A stretch of DNA of 28,930 nucleotides from Oehlia diaphana (lineage: Eukaryota; Glomeromycota; Glomeromycetes; Glomerales; Glomeraceae), in NCBI GenBank assembly GCA_003833135.1, contig QZLH01000832.1:9831-38760 (forward strand), read 5' to 3'. Positions 11,150-22,211 of the stretch are shown piece after piece. A program made the position numbers and the translations under genes. The notes under the pieces are model-generated. The model ran no database searches. It saw only the letters and a program-made list of their open reading frames with translations, and was not told where the DNA came from. Each line of letters begins with the position of its first letter. Positions within the stretch are counted from its first letter, which is position 1.

Positions 11150-13490
11150 GATTCATGAAATAATATCGAATTTGGAAAAAATGAAAAGCTTCATTAATGA
11201 GATTATTTGGCAAAGAGAACAATTTGTTTGAAATTGAAATAATATGAAATCAAAAAAATATTATTCTTCTTATTACTAATAATATTATGCAACTCGCCGT
11301 AATTACAGATCTTTTTTGCAACAAATATGCAATTACGTTTAGACTAGTTTATATATGAACTGAACAATTTATCGCTTGTTTTAAAAGAGTAATGTGAGAT
11401 CGACCCTGTTCTTAGAGGCGTATTTATTTACATTGCGTGAAATTTAAACCAATTTTAATTATACGTGACTACGTTATCCAATTTTCTTTCTTGCGTGATT
11501 TTAAAAACTCTTTATTAATTAATAAAAAATTTTCTTTCGATAAAGTAAGATAATATGATTATTTTGTGCCAATTTATTTATAATTCATTAATATTTTCCG
11601 TTTATCTTAAAAAATTTGTCTACAGTATATGTAATGTACAACGCGGCTGGTGTAACACAGATCTGGCTTATTTTTTTATCATCACAAATTTGGTTTGCCT
11701 GAAAAAAAAAAACATGCATCATGATATAATTATCGAATTTGGAAAAAAATGAAATCTTCATTAGGTTATCTGGCAAGTAAACAGTTTACGTCCGAAGTTG
11801 AAATAATATGAAATTAAAAAATATTGTTCTTCTAATTATACAATATTACTATAATATTATGCAACCCGCTATTGTTACAGCATCTTTTTTACAACAAATA
11901 TGTAAATACCCTTAAACTATATTATCGCTTGTTTTAAAGAGGATAGGCTCTGTTCTTAGAGGCGTATTTATTTAGAAATTTAAATCAATTTTAATTGTAC
12001 GTGACTATCCAATATTTTTCAAGCGTGATTTTAAATTAAACTCTTTATTAATTAATAAAATATTTTCTTTCAATAATGTAAGATTATATGATTATTTTGT
12101 GCCAATTCATTTGTATTTATAAAAATACTTTCGAAAATTATTACTTTCCGTTTATCTTAAAAAATTCGTCTACAAATTGTACAACGTGCTTGTGTAACGC
12201 ATATCTGGCAGTGTATTTTCTCACCACAAATTTGACTTGTCTAAATAAAATAGAATATATATCATGATATAATTATTGAATTTGAAAAAAATGAAATGCT
12301 TCATTAGTTTAACTAGCAAGTAAATAATTTATGTTTGAAGTTGAATAATATAAAATTAAAAAAGTATTATTCTTCTAATTATGCAATATTACTAATATTA
12401 CTACAATGTTTTGCAACCTGCGCAATATGTAAATACATTTATACTATTTTATGAACCATTTATCGCTTGTTTTAAAAGTGTATAATTTAATATCAGCCCA
12501 GTTCTTAGAGGCGTATTTATATTGCATGAAATTTAAATCAATTTTAATTGTACGTGACACGTTTTTTGTGTGATTTAAAAACTCTTTATTACTTAGTGAA
12601 AAATTTTCTTTCGATAAAGTAAGGTTATACGATTATTTTGTGCTAATTCATTTGTAATTATCAAAATACTTTCGAAACATTAATATTTCTACAGTATATG
12701 TATTTAAAACGCAGCTTGTGTAACGCATCTCATTCAGCATTTCTTTCTCATCTCAAATTTGGTTTATCTGAATAAAAAAGAATACGATTCTTGAAGTAAT
12801 ATGAAATCAAAATATATTAATATTCTAATTTATGTAACCCGTCGTTGTTACACTATCATTTTACAACAGATATGCAAATACCTTAAAACGAGTTCATGTC
12901 ATTTATCGCTTATTTTAGATGAGTATGGCTTTGAGGCGTATTTATATTGTACGAAATTTAATTTAATCTAGGAATTGGTTTTATTACACGTAATTATGTC
13001 ATTCATGTATTTTTTGCATTATTTTCAATTTCTTTAATACTTAATAAAAATTTTTTCAATAAATTAATATTTTATATACTAAAAATTTGATATTAATTTA
13101 TTTATTTACACTTTCGAAAATTTTATATTTTTCGTTTATCATAAAATAATATACCTAATGTAGCGCTGTATAATACAGATTTGGCTTATCTTTCAAATAT
13201 TTTTTTTTTTTTTCATCTCAAATTTTGTTTATCCGATAGAAAAGAATATGTATCATAGAATACAATATGATGTAATCTGTCGCTTTTACAAACGTAATTT
13301 TACAAGTCTATAACACGTTTAAAGGACCATTTATAGATTGTTTTGGATGTCGATCAAAATTTTTTTTAAGACAGATTTACATTGCATGAAATTTTTACGC
13401 GTGATTTAGGAATTGACAAGTGATTACGTCACCAAAATGTTTGTTGGTTTGTTTTTAAAATTCTTTAATACTTTATAAATTAAAAGGAAA
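11150..13490. repeat. decaying tandem array of roughly 430-550 bp units, about five copies
   Basis: The same string of landmarks recurs: a catgat(a)taat...cgaatttgg block (11154, 11720, 12263), a gcaac(y)cg/gtaacccg block, a ttatcgcttgtttta block, and gaggcgtatttat (11415, 11959, 12508, 12933, with a worn version near 13371). After it come a gcatgaaattt block and an actctttatta(c/a)tta block. Spacing is 544, 549, 425 and about 438 bp, so units become shorter and more diverged towards the right. Short open frames inside the units occur on both strands and are not conserved between copies. It looks like satellite DNA or a multiplied promoter/non-coding transcript unit. Confidence 0.8.
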
Positions 13491-13920
13491 AATAGAAATG
13501 GGGTTAAATAATAATTTTAACATAAATTATATTAAAGACTTTTGGTCAAATCATTAGATGTTAATGTCATTACCAAAGTTCGTCGTTTATATGATGACGA
13601 ATTAGTGTGTAACAATGGGGCAATAGGATATATTTTCAGCCATCACGTGACCGAATTTTAGTTTGTAACGAGCACTTATTTTATTACATTTTATAATAAT
13701 TAAAATTATGTATAATAGCCAACTAAATTTTAATCTTACGTTCATACTATGAAAAAATAATTATATAAGGTCTTGAAATTTGAAACTATTTAAATTTATT
13801 TTGATTGAGTTTGTTTGGATTGTCAAATTTTATTGATTTGTTCTTAAAATCATATGAATGATAGTTTTTGATTAATTTTAAAATTTTGTAATGTCAAAGA
13901 AATCTTTTTGTTAATAACTA
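13491..13920. other. AT-rich spacer after the tandem array
   Basis: No gene or clear repeat is visible between the last worn array unit and the GACCCGG patch. Confidence 0.35.
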
Positions 13921-13937
13921 ACGCTCCAAAAGATACG

Positions 13938-14040
13938 AGTCGACCCGGATTAATTTGACACGACTCGGCTTTTAGATTAATGACCCGTGACTTGCATGGC
14001 CCAACGAGATGACCCGGGTTTGACCTGGATTGACCCGGAT
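13938..14040. repeat. GC-rich patch of tgacccggat-like words
   Basis: The words gacccggatt (13943), gacccgtgac (13982), gacccgggtt (14012), gacctggatt (14022) and gacccggatg (14032) lie within about 100 bp, the last three exactly 10 bp apart. The patch also contains acgactcgg. It stands out sharply from the flanking A/T sequence. An open frame crosses it but lacks support. Confidence 0.6.
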
Positions 14041-14171
14041 GTTTTTAACTCTGATCAAATTATAATATCAGCCGGAATTAACCCAGTAGTGGTTATTAGT
14101 AAGAATAGTAAAAATAATGATACTAGAACACTAGAACATAGCGATAATAACTACAACATCTTTTTTTTTTA

Positions 14172-14210
14172 TTAGTAAATGGCAGTCACCCGTTGCTTCG
14201 CACCAGGATT
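14172..14210 (-). mobile_element. possible degraded Helitron 3' terminus
   Basis: On the minus strand 14207-14180 reads cctggtgcgaagcaacggg followed by tgactgcca. Helitron 3' ends often carry a GTGCGAAGCAC-type hairpin followed by a few bases and CTRR. Here the TGC/GCA stem around gaa is kept, outer pairs are partly lost, and the expected CTAG-like terminus is imperfect. If correct, the element would extend to higher coordinates. No Rep/helicase gene or 5' TC end was found. Confidence 0.3.
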
Positions 14211-16700
14211 AATGTTTATAATTAACATATATAATAAATTGTGTACGTAAAAATATTATATAAATAAGTAAATAAGTAAAGTTATGAATGAAAAATTTAT
14301 GGATTATTTTAGTGAAAAATGAATAGCGATTTTTTATTTTGCAGTTAGGTTTATAATATAACAAAAAAAAATTTTTTTTTTTTTTTGAATACTTTTATTG
14401 TAGTATGACTTGTACATATATAAAACTGCAGTAGGATATAGAAAAGATAATTACTATTGTTGTAATAATCTAACTTAAATCAACATCAAAAATGACAAAA
14501 AACAATGTAATATAATTTAAGATTATTTCTGTTTGGCCAATATATTTTTGTCATACTAATTTATGATTCAGTTCTATTTTTAATTATTTCAATTTGTTAT
14601 TATTTTTTTCTTTTTTAATCTATTATATATAAAATATCCTCACATTTTGTATTTCAGATGTATTCCAAAGGTTCTTAATATAAAATAATATTATAAATGA
14701 TCATTAAAAATAGCACGTGATATGGTTGATATAGACATATAATGTGATCGTACGATTCGTACATAATTTTTGCAAAAAAAATTTTTTTTCCAGAAAATGA
14801 ATTCTTTTAAAATATATGTAGTATTAAATTAGGGAATAAAATTTGAGAAGAAAACTAATTAAAATATTTCGTTTTTCATTATTTTTAAAAATAAATTACT
14901 TTTACGGAAAAAGTAATCTTCCGATATAGAATTATGATTATGTTTAAGTAATTGATAAAAAAAAAAATGTTTGTTCAAATTATAAATATTTTTTTTTGGT
15001 ATTCAGTAGAACGTTATACTCGTGAAAAGAAATATTATTTTCTTTTTTCTAAACAATGAGTTAATTATATAATCATATAACTATTAAATGATATGTCCGT
15101 TTATAGTGTCAATTCTACGTCACAAGATTTTCTAATATACTGTAATTGTTTTATGAAAATGCGGAAATCAATTTCTTCCTCATTATTTTTATTTATGTAA
15201 ATATAATCCCCTTACAGGAAAAATAATGTATATTAATAAGTTTCTTTCATTTAATTATCACCTTGTGATATTATAAGCCCAGACTTTAAATTCCCACAGA
15301 AAGAAACTTATGAAGTCACTTACAATTAACTTAGATGCTTTCCTCACATCCGATAAGTCAATAGAAATAAAATGTTAGAATGATTTATTATCTTTAATAC
15401 ACGCTGAAAGAATGAGAAAAAACAATTAATAAAATAATATCACTATTTAGATTATAAAGGGAAAAAAAATTAAAAAAAAAATCAACTTTGAAAGAAAAAG
15501 ACTAAAAAGAAAAATTAATAATATCAAAAAAAGATATCGGGAAAGAACGAAAGAAAATATTATTAAAAGTACGATTTAAAAAACCGTAAGAGTAAAAATA
15601 TTATTATAAAAAATTTAATATTAACTGAAAAAGAAAAATCAATAAAAATAATCCGGGTTTAAAAAGATCGGAAGGATAAAAAATCCAAAATAAAAAAATC
15701 GATTTTATAAATCCGAACCAAAAAAAAATTCGAATTCAATTTCGTAAAAAATAATTAAATAAATTTAATTGGTTTAACTATAAAGTAAAAACCGAAAGGA
15801 AAAAAAGTCACGATCGCATCAACAAATATCCAGACTTTTTTTCAATCAAAAACTTCATTAACGGGTCGAATATTTTCTCCAAGTATACCTGGTAGGAGCA
15901 CTATAATATTAACATATGATTAACCCTTAAGAAATTAAGCCTATAAAATAAACTATACATTAAAAAGGAATCCTGTTTTAATATAGTACATACAATATAT
16001 TAACAGAAGAGATAAACTATCTGTTAAAATATTCAATTTAAAATTGTTACCATTTTTCTCAGTATCTATTATTTTAATCATAAAAAAACACAATTAATAA
16101 TAAATTGTACGTTTCTAGAGTAATTCTAATTAATTTACTCAATAATATAAGTACAATCAATAAGGCTAGAATTTGTTCGCCTTTATAAACGTATATTACT
16201 TGTCAATTGGCTAAAATTAATTAAATTTATTCAAGATATTAATCATTTGAAGAAATTTTAATATATTTAAGACTAGGACAAAACTGAGTTACACGTTTTT
16301 ATTTTTTTTATTATTAGTAACGCGCATTTCGCCTTTTTATTGTAATGAATGGATTGGGCATACATTTATAAAATTGGCAAAAATACAGTAGACATAACAC
16401 TAATATATATTAGGTTATTCTATCTACTAATCCGTCTAAAACGGAAGCAGATACCTACACCTACTTACTAATTCTATACTAAGGTCTATACTAAGGACTA
16501 TATATTTTACCTATGCCAATTACATTATTGATTCTAAAATTAATTAAAATCCCATTAAAATGTGTATGATTCTAGGCAATAATTTCCTAATTTTACTATG
16601 TATCTTTACATTTTTCCATAAGAATAAAACTAATTCTACTCCCCCGACATGCCTCTACTAAATCTATAATTAAAATAACAACGCATTCCTACTTCAGTAC
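14211..16700. other. gene-free AT-rich region
   Basis: No coding region is supported on either strand over about 2.5 kb. Purine-rich tracts dominate 15400-15800 (many gaaaaa and aaaaag runs); all frames there are interrupted. Nothing else is identified. Confidence 0.45.
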
Positions 16701-17283
16701 ATCCACAACTAACGCGATCATACGACCATACTCCATGCTTTATTCGCTACCTTTCCAAACGAACAGGGCTATCATGGTTCCAACTAGCGTCCCAAAAGAC
16801 CAATTTATGGATTATGCGGGACTTGGCTTTTGTATGCTTAAAATTTTTTGTTTATTAATTTCCTACAGCAAACGAAACCCTTTGATTGCTTCTAAAAATT
16901 TTTTTACGCGAAATCACGTGATTCGAGAAAGGTTTTCATCATCTTACAACATCCAATCCGATCTTCTGTACGGCTTAAGGACAACTCTCAGTGAGAGATG
17001 CCCTTAGTCTCTCATCCCCATAATTCTGGATATTCACCCCTCATTTACTTAATTATTCGTAACGACCTAGCTCGGCTATCAGCTAAACTTTTTGTCAAAC
17101 TTTTGTACCACTTCAAATCACCTCATCTATCGTAAATCTTATTCGTTCCTCAGAAATCCTCCGTAATCAATTTGGGCGTGCTAAAGTTTTTGCTGCGCCG
17201 ACCAAAAAAAAAAGACGAAAAATTCCCTCGAAATCAAAAAATCCAAAGAGGATCTCTCCTAACGAATAGTAACAGAAGATAAA
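16701..17283. other. GC-richer segment just upstream of the truncated kinase, unresolved
   Basis: Base composition rises here. The 13-mer catacgaccatac (16719-16731) equals the conserved 5' start of fungal 5S rRNA, but the sequence after it does not follow 5S rRNA. An open frame at 16735-17007 and another at about 17087-17266, the latter with a Lys/Arg cluster (PTKKKRRKIPSKSKNPKR), show no recognised domain. The segment ends where the kinase homology begins, so it may be inserted DNA that replaced the 5' part of that gene. Confidence 0.35.
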
Positions 17284-18998
17284 ATGTATAGAGCAAATTG
17301 GACTGATGGATGTATTTGGTATTGGAATGGTATAGATGGAATCTGGAGTAGAAAAAATCAAAATTTGGTTGTATTTCTGAAATGTTTAAAAAATCCAACA
17401 AGTATTACATTAAAATTTATAAATAAGGTATAATGAATTAGCGTTTCATGTTTTCTGAATTATAATATTAATCACATTATACTGTGCCATTTGGTGAAAA
17501 AAATTGAATCAAAAAGAAAATAGTTTAAAATTTTACTTCTTACTAATATTTTTAACTTTAATATATTGTAGATTGCAATATCTCGTGAAGTTTATGGAAT
17601 AACTCAAGATCCAGAAACGGAAAATTATATTATGGTTTTAGATTATGCAGAAAATGGAAGTTTACGAAATTATTTAGACACAAATTATAGTAAATTGAGT
17701 TGGAAAAATAAGTTTAATTATTTACATAGCATTGCACACGGGCTTAAAGATATTCATGAAATGGAATTAATTCATCGAGATTTACATATTGGTAATATAT
17801 TAAGGCTCGAAAATCTCACTTGTATAACTGATATGGGATTATGTAAACCTTGTAACACATCGGAGAATGTAAAAAACAAAATATACGGTGTTTTACCTTA
17901 TATTGCCCCTGAAATTTTACGTGGACAAAATTATACCAAAGCTGCGGATGTTTATAGTTTTGGTATAATCATGTATGAAGTAATTTCTGGATTACCTCCA
18001 TATCATGATGTGAGTCATGATGAAAAATTAACAATAAAAATTTGTAAAGGACTTCGACCAAGGTTTAATATTAAAGTACCCCATTCGATTGTGCATTTAA
18101 TTAAAAGATGCTTGGATGCAAATCCATTAAGACGACCAAATGCAGAAGAAATTAAAAAAACTTTAAGTCAATGGCTCAGAGAATTAGAGGAGACTAATCC
18201 TCATTACTATGCAGAAATACAAAAACAAATTAAAGAAGTAGAAATAATTAATAAAAATCTACCAGATAACAGTGAATTTTTGATTAGTTTAGGAATGTCA
18301 TACAAAACACATTCAGAAGCTATTTATACCAGTAGATTACTTGATTTTAATAATCTCCCTAAGCCAAAAAATTCTGATGATTATTATGAAGAAAATGACA
18401 ATATAATTAGCATGAAATTTTCAGGTATTTATTAATAAAAAAAAAATTCATATTGATTGCAAAATATACTAATAAGGTTTTAATTACTAAATAGAATCCT
18501 TACAAATCGATATTTTTCAACCAAAAAATTCCGATGATAGTTATGAAAAGAATGATAGTATTAAAATGGAATCTTCAGGTATATATTTTTTTTTAAAAAA
18601 AAATTAATAAAAATAAATTATAAAAATATTAATAAATTTATAATTCATTAAATAGAATTCTTACAAATTGAATTAAAAATTGGTAATAATAATTTTCCTG
18701 AACAAGATAATTCTAATGATTCTCACGAAAAAAATGATAATATAATTAGTATGAATTCTTCAGGTATTGAATAAAAAATATCCAGATTATTATTTAAAAA
18801 TAAAAACACTAATTTTCTTTCCATTAAATAGAATCACTACAAATTGATATTTCTCAATTGAACACCAATATAGATGGTAAATATTAAATATTCCTTAGAT
18901 ATAGACAAAAAAAACAAGACTATTTTATAATATACTTATTTTATTTTGTTCATTTTTTAGACCAGGATAGCAAATCTAAAGGCAAAGAAAAAATTTAG
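17284..18998 (+). CDS. TKL-type protein kinase, N-lobe damaged, six exons
   Basis: Exons 17284-17427, 17572-18424, 18495-18578, 18656-18763, 18832-18876 and 18961-18998 join to 1272 nt, 423 residues plus a stop. Beta-3 Lys33 (VVFLK), the catalytic loop HRDLHIGN (residues 116-123), an Asp in TDMG (Asp135, in place of DFG), YIAPE and PLRRPNAEEI are present. Aligned with the intact kinase at 20651, this gene begins just after the glycine loop and so lacks it. The alpha-C Glu at the exon end (INE in the intact copy) is Lys here (INK), and 11 residues are missing between that junction and YGIT. The tail is Asp/Asn/Ser-rich and made of repeated exons. It is a transcribable pseudokinase or a decaying gene rather than a competent kinase. 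Confidence 0.75.
18425..18960 (+). repeat. repeated phase-1 exons in the kinase tail
   Basis: Exons 3, 4 and 5 (84, 108 and 45 nt) each begin after an AAATAG acceptor with aa(t/t)c(c/a/t)tacaaat-like sequence. They encode ESLQIDI, EFLQIEL and ESLQIDI. Exons 2, 3 and 4 all end at a tca-g donor after NSDD-EKND-type segments (NSDDYYEENDN, NSDDSYEKNDS, NSNDSHEKNDN). All internal introns are phase 1, so any of these exons can be added or dropped without shifting the frame. Confidence 0.75.
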
Positions 18999-20650
18999 AC
19001 CAATTATAACCATTTGCTATTCTAGTTATTAAATTTTTATATTTTTTTATTTTTTTTTCGCCATTGTAGTTTTTCAGGTGGAAAGGTAACAAATTTAAAC
19101 TCTATTATAATTTAAAATACGGTCTTGTTTTTGCTTTTCAATAATTGGTGAATTACAATTTTTGATTAGTTTGATAAAACTATAAAATATAAGTAGAAAT
19201 AAAAAACAATTATAGATAAAATTTTTAAATTATACTAGCCTTATTGATTAAATTATATGAATTTATTCATTTATCTTATACTTATTCGATTCATTATTAA
19301 ATAAAATCTTTTTAAAACTAAAATATAATTTAATTTTGTTCCTAATTTAAGAAAATTTTGAAATATGGAAATAAAATAGATGTTCATTATATTACTGATA
19401 ATCCATAAAATTAATATACAGAAAGAAAGTGTTTTCCAACTTCAATAAATAATACTTTTTTGTAATGCACGCTACTTTAATAAACCGGAAAATTTTCACC
19501 CGAATTTCTATAATAAATTAATTTTGGTGTTAGTTTATTGAGCACTTTTGTAAAAGGTTTTATTAAAGCGATTTTACAAAAAAATTTTGATGATGATATT
19601 TATCGTTTATCATCTTTATGATTTTTTAAAATTGTAACATAAATGGTTAATATGCTTAAGATAATAAGATATCAGTGAAATATCTATTAACTGTGTTAAG
19701 AAGAAAGCAGTTTAATGTTTTCATTATTACACTTTTAAAATTTATTAATTCTAATTTGTCTGATTTTGGCAGTAATTAGGATTTCATATATTTTGATCAA
19801 ATTTAATGCCAACCAAATTAAATTTTAAATTGAACTTGTTTGAAGAAATAAAACATAATTGTAAAGGAATAACTTGATTTTTTTATGTATTTATTGAAAG
19901 AAAATTATTCACAAATAAATAAAATATGAATTTAACCAATAAGCTTTATGATAATAATAATAGTGATTTTCAAGGAAATAAATTAATTAGTATGTGATGC
20001 GTATGTTATAGTTAATTTAAAGTCTTACCTTAAATTCAAGGAACTTTTTTTCTATTAATGTAATATTCGGTTACGATTAAAAATACATATGAATAAAATA
20101 TTATTGAATAATAAAGTTATAAAACAAATAAAATTGAAAATACATTATTGAACATCTTGTTACTTTCTCGATAACATTCGATAAATTAATAAATAAATAA
20201 ATAAAATTGAAAATATTAATCAAAATTTTAATATAGTCTGCCGCTAGACATAGAAAGGTTGATCAAAACTTTTAAAGCACATGATGGAACCATAATATTC
20301 TTTAATAATTTAAACGGTTTAATAGAAAAAGAGGAGTGAAAGGAAATTCAAAGATAATAATTTTAATAAAGGATAATACGAATGTCGACAACAGGAAAAT
20401 GTCAACGTAAAAATTAGTATTTTTTTCTCCGCACAGAACTACATTATTTATGTTTGATAAAAAATATGAATATAATAAATGTAATTTATATTTACTGTAT
20501 CACAAAAAAAATAATATAGGATTACACAATAATTTGTCATGTGATCTACGGTATAAAATTATTCCGATCACCGAAATTAACTAATTTTTTTTTTCTTTTC
20601 AAAAATAATACATATTTTATAATTATTATATACTGTATCAAATATCCTAT
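18999..20650. other. AT-rich spacer between the two kinase genes
   Basis: No coding region is supported. The sequence is rich in short A/T runs with no recognised repeat. It holds the 3' flank of the first kinase and presumably the promoter of the second. Confidence 0.45.
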
Positions 20651-22211
20651 ATGCATAAATTCAAAACTATCTTTTCAAAGAAAACTAAAAATGTCATTGA
20701 ATACTTTGGTATGTGTCATGATTGTAAAAAACCTAATACCGGAATAGAATGGTGTAATAAATGTGACCCAGGACGATTTTTAAGAGAAGGAAAAACGAGT
20801 GGAAATCCTGAAATAGACAAATTAATTCATGAATCACAACTTAATACTGATGATAGTTATAATTTAGAATGGATATCATATGATAAATTTCTTGATATTA
20901 AACCAATAAGTGAAGGTGGTTTTTCTAACATTTTTTCAGCTTCTTGGAATAATAAAAGGAGAAATCCGAACGGGTCTATTACAGTTGCACTTAAAAAATT
21001 TAAAAACTCAATAAATATGACGGAAGCTTTTATTAATGAGGTAATTTTTTTTTACAAAAATTATTAAATTCTTAATTATTAATTATTAAATTTTTTTTTT
21101 AAATTTAAAATTATAGTAATTCTTTTTATATTTATTTAGATTAAAATGTATAATGAATTTGATAATTCACTTCGTTTATATATCGTACAATTTTATGGTA
21201 TAACAAAAGATCCACAAACAGAAGAATTTATGATGGTATTAAAATTTGCAGATGAAAATTTAAGGGAGTACCTTAAAAAAAATTTTCATAATTTAAATTG
21301 GAAAGAAAAATTAAATATTTTATGTAATATTGCAGACTCTCTTGATGTTATTCATAAGAATAATTATATTCATAAAGATTTACATAGTGGAAATATACTT
21401 CAATTTTATACGGATGTTAAAGTTACAAAAATTTCAGATTTAGGAATTGCAAAATTAATACAAAATTCAAGAATCTCTGATTCTTCAAATGTTTGTGGAG
21501 TACTTCCTTATATAGCTCCAGAAGTTTTATATGGAGAACCATACACATTTTCTAGTGATATTTATAGTTTTGGAATTATTATGATAGAAATGACAACTGG
21601 AAAGCCACCTTATTCAAATGTACCACATGATGAGAAACTTGCATTAGCAATTTGCAATGGTTTAAGACCAAGAGTAGCCAAAGGAACACCAAAAGTTTAT
21701 ATTAATTTAGTAAATCAATGCCTTGATGCAAATCCCGAAAAAAGGCCAAAAAATATATCTTACTATTTACAGTATTTAAAAAGTTATAAAAATTTTATTA
21801 ATAGTATTAATTCACAGGATTCCATTTCAGAAAACAAATTTCATTCTGAAGCAATATACATTAGTCGTTATATGAGTTTTACTAATCTTACCATTCCAAG
21901 AAATTCTACAAAAGTTCAAATTGAAGATTTAAAAGGTGAAAATTTTAAAATTAACTTAATAATTTTAATTTCAGAACAGAGAAAATTCAAATGTCTTTTT
22001 ATTTCAGTTTCAGATTCACAATTAATTGTCCAACATATTTCTGATGATTTTCAAAGTTCTTTTGATCAAGGTATATATATATTGATTATTTTTCTGTCAT
22101 CTTTATATTGTTATTTATTTTAACTTATTGTTATTTCGTATAGATTATATAGAATTGAATGAAGATGTTGATAAAATCGATCTTATTCAATATTATACAG
22201 AAGACGGATAA
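20651..22211 (+). CDS. TKL-type protein kinase with N-terminal zinc knuckle, four exons
   Basis: Exons 20651-21040, 21140-21935, 22008-22070 and 22144-22211 give 438 residues. Cys22, Cys25, Cys35 and Cys38 (CxxC-x9-CxxC, within CHDCKKPNTGIEWCNKC) form a probable zinc knuckle, usual in front of this Glomeromycotina kinase group. The kinase domain follows: glycine loop SEGGFS (87-92), Lys115 in VALK, alpha-C Glu130 at the exon 1 end, HKDLHSGN (208-215), Asp230 in SDLG, YIAPEVL, and NPEKRP near the end of the C-lobe. The HRD Arg is Lys, so regulation by activation-loop phosphorylation may differ from RD kinases. All catalytic Lys/Glu/Asp/Asn residues are present. The acidic tail is encoded by small phase-1 exons as in the upstream kinase. 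Substrate and pathway are unknown. Confidence 0.88.
21936..22007 (+). other. 72-nt in-frame intron or retained segment
   Basis: A donor g|gtgaaaat and acceptor tatttcag bound 72 nt with no in-frame stop. Both the spliced and unspliced forms therefore continue into the same tail. The conserved phase-1 position argues that it is an intron. An internal acceptor (aatttcag, ending 21974) could give a third form. Confidence 0.6.

Noticed and set aside
11555..11776. Overlapping ORFs on both strands within the tandem array
   Set aside because: The frames are not kept in the other copies of the unit, so they are not coding.
13987..14175. ORF across the GACCCGG-rich patch
   Set aside because: It is short, non-ATG at its edge and driven by repeated words; no domain was recognised.
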